This document shows, piece after piece, positions 57,036 through 64,000 of a DNA stretch of 64,000 bases. Below the pieces are notes generated by a model that had not been told where the DNA came from, did not search any database, and worked only from the letters and a program-made list of their open reading frames with translations. How positions within the stretch are numbered: position 1 is the first letter of the stretch; each line of letters starts with the position of its first letter. The stretch is taken from positions 620,001 through 684,000 of the forward strand of contig NZ_PGTZ01000006.1 in assembly GCF_002798015.1 (NCBI RefSeq). Reading direction: 5' to 3'. The DNA is from Luteimicrobium subarcticum (GTDB taxonomy: Bacteria > Actinomycetota > Actinomycetes > Actinomycetales > Cellulomonadaceae). A program made the translations under genes and the position numbers.

Positions 57036-57454
57036 CAGCTAGCACCACCCTCGCGCACCACGAAACGGCACTTCATCGGGAGCTTGTGGATCGCGCGGCG
57101 CATGGCCTCACGGGCCAGCTCCTCGTCCACGCCGGCCAGCTCGAACACGATGCGACCGGGCTTGACGTTGGCGACCCACCACTCGGGCGAACCCTTACCA
57201 GAACCCATTCGGGTCTCCGCCGGCTTCTTGGTCAGCGGACGGTCCGGGTAGATGTTGATCCAGACCTTGCCACCACGCTTGATGTGGCGGGTCATGGCGA
57301 TACGAGCAGCCTCGATCTGACGGTTCGTGACGTAGGCGGGCTCGAGAGCCTGGATGCCGAAGTCGCCGAACGCGATCTGGTTGCCACCCTTCGAGGCGCC
57401 GGAGCGGCTCGGGTGGTGCTGCTTGCGGTGCTTGAGCCTGCGCGGGATCAGCAT
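57035..57454 (-). CDS. rplP: 50S ribosomal protein L16
   Basis: The 139-residue protein begins [54 protein letters not shown] and contains [28 protein letters not shown]. Canonical length; 3 bases after rpsC. Confidence 0.98.
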   Translation of the reverse strand: MLIPRRLKHRKQHHPSRSGASKGGNQIAFGDFGIQALEPAYVTNRQIEAARIAMTRHIKRGGKVWINIYPDRPLTKKPAETRMGSGKGSPEWWVANVKPGRIVFELAGVDEELAREAMRRAIHKLPMKCRFVVREGGAS

Positions 57455-57457
57455 GAC

Positions 57458-58303
57458 TCAGGCCTCCGTTCCGGTCTCGGGGGCCGACTCCGGCTGAGCG
57501 GACTCAGCCGGCGCGGCCGCAGCGGGAGCCTCAGCCGCGGGGGCCTGGCGCTCGTTGCGACGGCCACCACGGTCGCCACCACGGGGACCACGGTCGCCGC
57601 GGTCCGCACGAGGACCACGCGGGGGACGGCCGGCGGAGGTCGCCTGCTGAGCAGCGAACTCCTTCTCGGTCATGTCGCCCTTGTAGATCCACACCTTCAC
57701 GCCGATGCGGCCGAAGGTCGTGCGGGCCTCGAAGAAGCCGTAGTCGATGTTCGCGCGGAGCGTGTGCAGCGGCACACGACCCTCGCGGTAGAACTCCGAC
57801 CGGCTCATCTCGGCGCCGCCGAGACGACCCGCGCACTGCACGCGGATGCCCTTCGCGCCGGCGCGCTGCGCGGACTGCATGCCCTTGCGCATCGCACGAC
57901 GGAACGAGACACGGCTCGCGAGCTGCTCGGCGATCCCCTGAGCGACGAGCTGAGCGTCGATCTCCGGGTTCTTGACCTCGAGGATGTTGAGCTGCACCTG
58001 CTTGCCCGTGAGCTTCTCCAGCTCGCCGCGCAGGCGGTCGGCCTCGGCGCCGCGGCGGCCGATGACGATGCCCGGACGTGCCGTGTGGATGTCCACGCGG
58101 ACGCGGTCACGGGTGCGCTCGATCTCGACCTTCGCGATGCCCGCGCGCTCAAGACCGGTGCTCATGAGCTTCCGGATCTTGACGTCCTCCTGGACGTAGT
58201 CACGGTACCGCTGGCCGGGCTTCGTGCTGTCGGCGAACCAACGCGACCGGTGGTCGGTGGTGATGCCGAGTCGGTACCCCAGCGGGTGAACCTTCTGTCC
58301 CAC
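57458..58303 (-). CDS. rpsC: 30S ribosomal protein S3 with extended C-terminus
   Basis: The conserved part (about residues 1-215) begins [22 protein letters not shown] and holds the KH domain [18 protein letters not shown] plus GARTTFG-like [19 protein letters not shown]. The last about 60 residues are Arg/Gly-rich ([17 protein letters not shown]) and then Ala/Pro/Glu-rich. Total 281 residues against 233 in E. coli. One-base overlap with rplV. Confidence 0.97.
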   Translation of the reverse strand: MGQKVHPLGYRLGITTDHRSRWFADSTKPGQRYRDYVQEDVKIRKLMSTGLERAGIAKVEIERTRDRVRVDIHTARPGIVIGRRGAEADRLRGELEKLTGKQVQLNILEVKNPEIDAQLVAQGIAEQLASRVSFRRAMRKGMQSAQRAGAKGIRVQCAGRLGGAEMSRSEFYREGRVPLHTLRANIDYGFFEARTTFGRIGVKVWIYKGDMTEKEFAAQQATSAGRPPRGPRADRGDRGPRGGDRGGRRNERQAPAAEAPAAAAPAESAQPESAPETGTEA

Positions 58304-58674
58304 TATCGGGCCCTTCCCTTCTCGTCGTCACGCGGGGCCACGACCACGGTGATGTGGCTGGTCCGCTTGAGGATCTGGCTCGCACGACCCTGCGCCCGCG
58401 GACGGAACCGCTTGAGCGTCGGCCCCTCGTCCACGAAGGCCGCGCTGACGACGAGCTGCTGCTCGTCGAACGCGACGCTCGCGCGATCGGCCTTCACCCG
58501 GGCGTTCGCGATCGCGGACTCCACGACCTTCAGGACCGGCTCGCTCGCCGCCTGCGGGGCGAACTTGAGCACCGCGACGGCCTCAGCGGCCTGCTTGCCA
58601 CGGATGAGGTCCACGACGCGCCGGGCCTTCTGGGGCGTGACACGGACGAACCGCGCCTGCGCCTTGGCTTCCAT
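58303..58674 (-). CDS. rplV: 50S ribosomal protein L22
   Basis: The 123-residue protein has the [30 protein letters not shown]-type opening ([19 protein letters not shown]), and the long beta-hairpin region [28 protein letters not shown] that lines the exit tunnel. An 89-base gap separates it from rpsS. Confidence 0.98.
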   Translation of the reverse strand: MEAKAQARFVRVTPQKARRVVDLIRGKQAAEAVAVLKFAPQAASEPVLKVVESAIANARVKADRASVAFDEQQLVVSAAFVDEGPTLKRFRPRAQGRASQILKRTSHITVVVAPRDDEKGRAR

Positions 58675-58763
58675 TGCTGTCCTACCTTCTTGTCTCTTGA
58701 CGACCGTCAGGTCCGTCGCTGCGCTGTCGCTGCGTCGAGGGGCCGGAGCCCTTCGCGCTGCGC

Positions 58764-59045
58764 TCAGCGGCGACGACCCTTCTTGTCGTCCTTCACGTGG
58801 CCGCGGAACGTCCGCGTGGGCGCGAACTCGCCGAGCTTGTGGCCGACCATCGACTCGGTCACGAAGACCGGGACGTGCTTGCGACCGTCGTGCACGGCAA
58901 ACGTGTGACCGAGGAAGTCGGGCGTGATGACCGACCGACGGGACCAGGTCTTGATGACGTTCTTGGTCCCCTTCTCGTTCTGTACGTCCACCTTCTTCTG
59001 CAGGTGGCCGTCGACGAAGGGGCCCTTCTTCAGGCTACGAGGCAT
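58764..59045 (-). CDS. rpsS: 30S ribosomal protein S19
   Basis: The 93-residue protein begins [24 protein letters not shown] and contains [50 protein letters not shown]. Standard S19. Confidence 0.98.
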   Translation of the reverse strand: MPRSLKKGPFVDGHLQKKVDVQNEKGTKNVIKTWSRRSVITPDFLGHTFAVHDGRKHVPVFVTESMVGHKLGEFAPTRTFRGHVKDDKKGRRR

Positions 59046-59059
59046 GTTCCAGGCTCCTA

Positions 59060-59896
<837 letters not shown>

Positions 59897-59929
59897 GGAA
59901 GGTCAGTCCTCTATCTGCTCTCGACCGGC

Positions 59930-60232
59930 TCAGCCGACCGGACCGCCGAAGATGTCGATCGAACCCTCGCGGAGGGTGACGATCGCACGCTTCGTGTCCT
60001 TGCGCTTGCCGATGCCGTTCCGCGTCCGACGGGCCTTGCCCTTGCGGTTGATCGTGTTCACGGACTCGACCTTGACCGAGAAGACCTGCTCGACGGCGAT
60101 CTTGATCTCGGTCTTGTTGGCCCGCGGGTCGACGAGGAACGTGTACTTGCCCTCGTCCAGCAGCCCGTAGCTCTTCTCAGAGACGACCGGCGCGAGCAGG
60201 ATGTCGCGCGGGTCCTTCTGCACGGTGGTCAC
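59930..60232 (-). CDS. rplW: 50S ribosomal protein L23
   Basis: The 100-residue protein contains [78 protein letters not shown], the L23 core that docks trigger factor and SRP. The start overlaps the rplD stop by 4 bases. Confidence 0.98.
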   Translation of the reverse strand: MTTVQKDPRDILLAPVVSEKSYGLLDEGKYTFLVDPRANKTEIKIAVEQVFSVKVESVNTINRKGKARRTRNGIGKRKDTKRAIVTLREGSIDIFGGPVG

Positions 60233-60930
60233 TTCGCGTCCTCCTCGGTGTCCACCGCAGCCTCGGACTCGGTGGCGACGGCCTTCGCGGCGTGACCCGT
60301 GGTCGGGCCCGCGAGGAACGCGTCGAGCGCGCCCTGCGTGAAGACCACGTCGTCGGAGACGAGGACGTCGTAGGTGTTGAGCTGGTCGGCGCTCAGGAGG
60401 TGCACCGTCTCCGCGTTGCGCAGCGACTTGATCGCCAGCTCGTCACCGCGCTCGTGGACAACCAGCACGTGCTTGCGCGACGAGAGGTTGGCGAGGGCCG
60501 TGAGAGCCGCCTGCGTCGACGGCGCCTCGCCGGTGACGAAACCCGTCACGACGTGGACGCGGCCGGCACGGGCGCGGTCGGAGAGGGCACCGCGAAGAGC
60601 GGCGGCCTTCATCTTCTTGGGGGTGCGCTGCGAGTAGTCGCGCGGCGTCGGTCCGTGGACCACGCCACCGCCGGCGAACTGCGGCGCACGGGTCGAGCCC
60701 TGACGGGCGCGGCCGGTGCCCTTCTGCTTGTAGGGCTTGCGACCGCCACCGGAGACCTCACCACGGCTCTTGGTGTCGTGCGTGCCCTGGCGCGCAGCGG
60801 CGAGCTGGGCGACGACGACCTGGTGGATCAGCGGGACGTTCGTCTGCACGTCGAAGACCTCGGCGGGAAGGTCGGCGGTGCCGGCCTTCTTGCCCTGCGG
60901 GTCCAGGACGTCGATCGTGAGAGCTGCCAT
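60229..60930 (-). CDS. rplD: 50S ribosomal protein L4
   Basis: The 233-residue protein has [75 protein letters not shown], the L4 loop region, and a 25-residue acidic C-terminal tail. In E. coli, L4 autoregulates the S10 operon; whether it does here is unknown. Confidence 0.98.
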   Translation of the reverse strand: MAALTIDVLDPQGKKAGTADLPAEVFDVQTNVPLIHQVVVAQLAAARQGTHDTKSRGEVSGGGRKPYKQKGTGRARQGSTRAPQFAGGGVVHGPTPRDYSQRTPKKMKAAALRGALSDRARAGRVHVVTGFVTGEAPSTQAALTALANLSSRKHVLVVHERGDELAIKSLRNAETVHLLSADQLNTYDVLVSDDVVFTQGALDAFLAGPTTGHAAKAVATESEAAVDTEEDAK

Positions 60931-60935
60931 CGTGA

Positions 60936-61595
60936 TCAGGCTCCCTTCGCAGCGGTGCGCACGACGACGACGCCGCCCTTGGGGCCAGGAACGGCGCCCT
61001 TGACGAGCACCAGGCCCTTCTCGGCGTCGACCGCGTGCACGGTCAGGTTCTGGGTGGTCTGGCGGGCGTTGCCCATGCGACCGGCCATGCGCAGACCCTT
61101 GAAGACGCGCGACGGGGTCGAAGCCCCACCGATCGAGCCGGGCTTGCGGTGGTTACGGTGCGAACCGTGGGAAGCGCTGACGCCCTTGAAGCCGTGACGC
61201 TTCATGACACCGGCGGTGCCCTTGCCCTTGGTCGTGCCGATGACGTCGACCTTCTGGCCGGCCTCGAAGACCTCGGCCGTGAGCTCCTGGCCCAGGGCGT
61301 AGTCCGAGGCGTCCGGCGTGCGGATCTCGGTCACGTGGCGGCGCGGCGTGACGCCGGCCTTCTCGAAGTGGCCCTTGAGGGGCTGCGTCACCTTGCGCGG
61401 GTCGATCTGGCCTGCGGCAAGCTGGACGGCGGCGTAGCCGTCGGCCTCGGCGGTCCGGACCTGGGTCACCACGTTGGTGCCGATCGCGACGACGGTCACA
61501 GGAACCAGTCGGCCGTTCTCGTCCCAGGTCTGGGTCATGCCGAGCTTGGTGCCGAGGACGGCCTTCACGAGGCGCTCGTTCTGCTGGGTGGTCAT
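60936..61595 (-). CDS. rplC: 50S ribosomal protein L3
   Basis: The 219-residue protein begins with a short [36 protein letters not shown] and contains [38 protein letters not shown] and [12 protein letters not shown]. Canonical L3. Confidence 0.98.
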   Translation of the reverse strand: MTTQQNERLVKAVLGTKLGMTQTWDENGRLVPVTVVAIGTNVVTQVRTAEADGYAAVQLAAGQIDPRKVTQPLKGHFEKAGVTPRRHVTEIRTPDASDYALGQELTAEVFEAGQKVDVIGTTKGKGTAGVMKRHGFKGVSASHGSHRNHRKPGSIGGASTPSRVFKGLRMAGRMGNARQTTQNLTVHAVDAEKGLVLVKGAVPGPKGGVVVVRTAAKGA

Positions 61596-61614
61596 TCTCG
61601 TCTCCTCCCCAGCC

Positions 61615-61923
61615 TCAGAGCTTGATCTCGATGTTCACGTCGGCAGGCAGGTCGAGTCGCATGAGCGAGTCCACCGCCTTCGGCGTGGGGTCGATGATGT
61701 CGATGAGGCGCTTGTGGGTGCGCATCTCGAAGTGCTCGCGGCTGTCCTTGTACTTGTGAGGCGAACGGATCACGACGAAAACGTTCTTCTCGGTCGGCAG
61801 CGGCACCGGACCCACGACCGTTGCACCAGCGCGGGTGACAGTGTCGACGATCTTGCGCGCCGAGCTGTCAATCACCTCGTGGTCGTAGGACTTGAGCCGG
61901 ATGCGGATCTTCTGTCCCGCCAT
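61615..61923 (-). CDS. rpsJ: 30S ribosomal protein S10
   Basis: The 102-residue protein begins [76 protein letters not shown], canonical S10/NusE. The ATG at 61923 is the only start giving that N-terminus. It is the first gene of the S10 operon, with a leader of about 290 bases. Confidence 0.98.
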   Translation of the reverse strand: MAGQKIRIRLKSYDHEVIDSSARKIVDTVTRAGATVVGPVPLPTEKNVFVVIRSPHKYKDSREHFEMRTHKRLIDIIDPTPKAVDSLMRLDLPADVNIEIKL

Positions 61924-62311
61924 GGCGTCGTCTGACTCTCTCTCTCGAACCGCTATGTCTGTCCGACCCCCGCGCTCGGGCGTGTCGCGTAGTGCGGCGT
62001 GCCGTGGCACGCAACACCCGGCGATCCGGGGCCGTGATGTGTGGATCTGACTCGCCCCCACAGGCTGTGAAGCCGTGGGCTGCGACGTCGACCCGCAACG
62101 TACGCTCGCCTGCGTCTGGAACGTGTGTTCCACCGGGGCTCGATCCGCGTCGCACAGAAGGCTGACGCCGAGAGACTCGGTCAGTTCAACACACTGTTCG
62201 ACACATGAAGGAGCGCACCTATAACAGGCAACCCGTCTAGTCTGCCACAGATGGCGCCAGGGACCAAGTTCGGGTCGACGTGATCTCCCCCACCGCCCGC
62301 CTCTCCGCGGC
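61924..62311 (-). other. Gene-free leader and promoter region upstream of rpsJ
   Basis: This stretch of about 390 bases holds no supported gene. It contains the putative S10 promoter (62219-62248) and an untranslated leader of about 290 bases. Several short complementary stretches are visible but no clear regulatory fold. The inverted-repeat element begins at 62312. Confidence 0.6.
62219..62248 (-). promoter_or_regulatory. Putative S10 operon promoter
   Basis: On the minus strand GTGGCA (62243-62248) and TTATAG (62219-62224) are 18 bases apart. An alternative pair lies about 20 bases upstream (TTGGTC and CAGACT, 17-base spacer), so the exact promoter is uncertain. Confidence 0.45.
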
Positions 62312-62339
62312 CCGTCGCCTACGCAAGGTCGCTTCGCGT
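62312..62339 (+). repeat. Left 28-base inverted repeat
   Basis: Perfect inverted partner of 63676-63703. Its inner half is also the left arm of a local hairpin with 14-base perfect arms (62331-62344 and 62366-62379), which could serve as the terminator of the endonuclease gene. Confidence 0.95.
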
Positions 62340-62412
62340 GCGCTCCGGCGCGCGCGAGGAGCCGAAGCGCACGCGAAGCCGGGCCCGTCCGCCGGCGAAG
62401 CCTGAGCGGGCC

Positions 62413-63534
62413 TCAGGCCACGCCACCACGCCGGCGCCCCGCGGGCCCCCGGCGCACCTCTCGGCGGCCGCTCGCCTCCGTCGGGACCGCGCGCGCCCCA
62501 CGAAGCCCGGCCGCCGCCAGCAATCGCGCCAGACGCGTCCGGTCGGCAAGGTCGTCCCACCCCCAGCGCACCACCCGCCACCCCGCTCCGCGCAGCCGAT
62601 CCTCACGTCGCTTCTCCGCCCAGACGACCTCGCCGGGATCCCAGCCGCCGAGGTACTCCTCGCGCAGGTACTTCGCCCGTCCGTCGAACTCCCCCACCAG
62701 CGCGAGGTCCTCCCAGGCGAAGTCGACCCGGCCGGCCAGCCCGTCCGCGTCCCTGACCTCCACCTGGAGCTGCGGCCGCGGGAGACCCAGCTCGAGCATC
62801 CGCGCCCGGCTGACCGACTCACCGACCGACCCGGAGCGTCCGTCCGCGTGCGCCAGGACGCGCTCAGCCCGCGCGCGTCCCAGGACAGCCGCATGACCGC
62901 TCAGCACCCGCGCGAGACCGTCGTGACCGGCGAGGCCGACCCGCAACGCCCAGTCCGCCGACGCCAGGGCAGACGCGAACGAGTCCGTGAGCGCGAGGTC
63001 CACCACCGTGCGCTCAGCCCCGACGCAGCGGCCGGCGCTCCCGCGCGCGACGACCTCGAGCTCGCCGCCGAACGTGTGCTGCACCAGCTGAGACGTCGAC
63101 CGCCCGCCGCTCGCGGCCCCTGCGCAGACGTGCGCCACCTCGTCCCAGCCGTCGGTCCGGGGGACTCCCCATGCCACCGCGGCCGACTGGTGCGAGAGCA
63201 CCACGCCCGGGAACAGTGCGGTCGCCGCACACGCCCGCAGCGCGTGCCGCTCCTCCGCCGTCGCCGCCTCCCAGACCGTGGTCCCGACGTAGGCACCTCG
63301 GCGCACACGGACCAGCTCGCCAGCGGCGTGCGCGCGGACGAGGGTGCGCGGTGCCCCTCCCGTCGTTCCGGCGTCGCGGGTCAGGACGAGCTCGCGTGCG
63401 AGGCGTTCCACGCGCTCGAGCGCGTCAGCGGGGGCGTCGACCGACGGATGCCCTGGTGCAGGCGGCGGGCGGCGGGTCGCGTCGTACCGCGTGGGTCGTG
63501 CGTCGGACGGTCGCGTCGGGCGGCTGTGCGTCAT
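62413..63534 (-). CDS. AbiEi-like HTH protein fused to DUF559 (Vsr-like) endonuclease domain
   Basis: The 373-residue protein has a disordered Arg/Pro-rich N-terminus (about 1-45) and then a winged-helix AbiEi-antitoxin-like region ([39 protein letters not shown]; about 50-125). A central part carries [29 protein letters not shown]. The C-terminal DUF559/MTES_1575-type PD-(D/E)xK nuclease domain (about 270-350) shows [23 protein letters not shown], with the Asp and Glu-x-Asp positions, and [18 protein letters not shown]. Such genes are widespread as singletons in actinobacteria with no proven role. No AbiEii-type toxin gene is adjacent, so a type IV toxin-antitoxin role is not supported here. 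Confidence 0.82.
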   Translation of the reverse strand: MTHSRPTRPSDARPTRYDATRRPPPAPGHPSVDAPADALERVERLARELVLTRDAGTTGGAPRTLVRAHAAGELVRVRRGAYVGTTVWEAATAEERHALRACAATALFPGVVLSHQSAAVAWGVPRTDGWDEVAHVCAGAASGGRSTSQLVQHTFGGELEVVARGSAGRCVGAERTVVDLALTDSFASALASADWALRVGLAGHDGLARVLSGHAAVLGRARAERVLAHADGRSGSVGESVSRARMLELGLPRPQLQVEVRDADGLAGRVDFAWEDLALVGEFDGRAKYLREEYLGGWDPGEVVWAEKRREDRLRGAGWRVVRWGWDDLADRTRLARLLAAAGLRGARAVPTEASGRREVRRGPAGRRRGGVA

Positions 63535-63675
63535 GGGACGACCCTGCCCGGTTGCCACGGTGCGCTGCCGAGCGGGTGGGGGTCGCGGCCGCCGGCTGTG
63601 GCAACCGGCCGAGCGGCGCCGGCCCGTGCACGACGTGCTCGCGTGCGTTGCGGCGCTTCGCGTGCGCCGCACCGG

Positions 63676-63703
63676 ACGCGAAGCGACCTTGCGTAGGCGA
63701 CGG
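63676..63703 (-). repeat. Right 28-base inverted repeat
   Basis: Perfect inverted partner of 62312-62339. It also pairs locally: 63654-63663 with 63676-63685 (10-base perfect arms). The 13-base sequence at 63655-63667 is a direct copy of 62331-62343. Confidence 0.95.
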
Positions 63704-63730
63704 ACGCCGGGGCGGGGGGTGGGGACGCCA

Positions 63731-63762
63731 AGGGCCCCGGCACCTTGCGGTGCCGGGGCCCT
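63731..63762 (-). terminator. Terminator after tuf
   Basis: Perfect 14-base GC-rich arms (63731-63744 and 63749-63762) with a 4-base loop lie 46 bases past the tuf stop codon. Confidence 0.88.
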
Positions 63763-63808
63763 CGTGAACCAGCGGGAGCTCCCGCGGTCAGACCTGGGTC
63801 AGGTCAGA

Positions 63809-64000
63809 TCACTTGATGATCTTCGTGACACGGCCCGAGCCGACGGTGCGGCCACCCTCACGGATGGCGAAGCCGAGGCCCTCCTCCATGGCGATCGGCT
63901 GGATGAGCTCGACCGTCATCTCGGTGTTGTCGCCGGGCATGACCATCTCGGTGCCCTCGGGCAGCGTGATGACACCGGTGACGTCCGTGGTCCGGAAGTA
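63809..64000 (-). CDS. tuf: Elongation factor Tu, C-terminal end; 5' part outside window
   Basis: The last 63 codons of EF-Tu are visible: [57 protein letters not shown]. This is domain 3 and is unmistakable. The frame runs off the right edge, and the stop is TGA at 63809-63811. The rest of the str operon presumably lies beyond. This short fragment was found by reading the minus strand directly. Confidence 0.97.
   Translation of the reverse strand, partial: YFRTTDVTGVITLPEGTEMVMPGDNTEMTVELIQPIAMEEGLGFAIREGGRTVGSGRVTKIIK

Larger units (their letters stand above)
62312..63703. mobile_element. Endonuclease gene flanked by perfect 28-base inverted repeats (putative mobile or selfish element)
   Basis: The 28 bases at 62312-62339 are repeated perfectly in inverted orientation at 63676-63703. 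The 1392-base interval contains a single gene for an AbiEi-like/DUF559 endonuclease. Outside the perfect repeat, both flanks continue C-rich (G-rich on the right) with weaker similarity and small gaps. No target-site duplication and no transposase are visible. The location is the junction of the str and S10 operons. Whether this is a true mobile unit or a pair of related transcription-terminator hairpins cannot be decided from one copy. Confidence 0.55.

Noticed and set aside
62413-63534. Type IV toxin-antitoxin module (AbiEi/AbiEii)
   Set aside because: Only the AbiEi-like HTH is present, fused to a nuclease domain; no AbiEii nucleotidyltransferase toxin gene is adjacent.
62338-63696. 452-codon open frame on the plus strand, antisense to the DUF559 gene
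   Set aside because: Its translation is Arg/Pro-rich low complexity without domains, typical of an opposite-strand shadow in GC-rich DNA; the minus-strand frame has clear nuclease and HTH motifs.

Overview
The window is 64 kb of very GC-rich DNA with near-continuous coding on both strands. Frequent GTG starts, 4-bp ATGA/GTGA gene overlaps, a WhiB protein, GuaB3 and a YbdK-type ligase point to an actinobacterium. The gene content (phosphoketolase-Pta-AckA, fructose PTS, DUF559 endonuclease, split ribosomal operon) fits Micrococcales, most likely Cellulomonas or a close relative. This is inferred from reading the proteins; no database was searched. I saw no rRNA, tRNA, CRISPR array, prophage or classical transposase gene.

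Left part, 1-17 kb. The 3' end of phosphoketolase is followed by pta and ackA, a route from sugar phosphates through acetyl-phosphate to acetate and ATP. On the opposite strand are ptsI, preceded by a perfect DasR-type palindrome, and a fructose operon (fruR-fruK-fruB-fruA) with its own promoter and operator. Then come a succinate-semialdehyde dehydrogenase, guaB3, a DEDD exonuclease, guaB, a MerR-family regulator with a cobalamin-domain-like fold, and a divergent whiD/whiB3-like gene with an unusually structured promoter.

Middle, 18-45 kb. This is housekeeping on both strands: groES under a CIRCE element but without groEL beside it, a THUMP-like methyltransferase, a YbdK ligase and tsaD. Next is a cell-wall/tRNA-modification cluster (nnr, rluA-like, alr, tsaE, tsaB, rimI), then acpS, glmS, coaA, a siderophore-interacting flavoprotein, DedA, def, glmM, rpsI-rplM, trhO, truA, a ROK kinase and an LhgO-type oxidase. 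Strong hairpins separate many convergent gene pairs.

Right part, 45-64 kb. All genes read leftward on the minus strand in the S10-spc-alpha ribosomal order: rpsJ-rplC-rplD-rplW-rplB-rpsS-rplV-rpsC-rplP-rpmC-rpsQ / rplN-rplX-rplE-rpsZ-rpsH-rplF-rplR-rpsE-rpmD-rplO / secY-adk-map / infA-rpmJ-rpsM-rpsK / rpoA-rplQ. rpsD is absent from the alpha cluster, and a perfect 15-bp hairpin stands in its place. Hairpins and promoters divide the cluster into several units. Several ribosomal proteins carry long low-complexity tails, the most extreme being L15.

The most unusual structure lies between rpsJ and tuf. A single gene for an AbiEi-like HTH plus DUF559 (Vsr-like) endonuclease is enclosed by a perfect 28-bp inverted repeat (62312-62339 and 63676-63703), and each end also forms its own internal hairpin. 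It looks like a small endonuclease-carrying mobile or selfish element inserted at the str/S10 junction.
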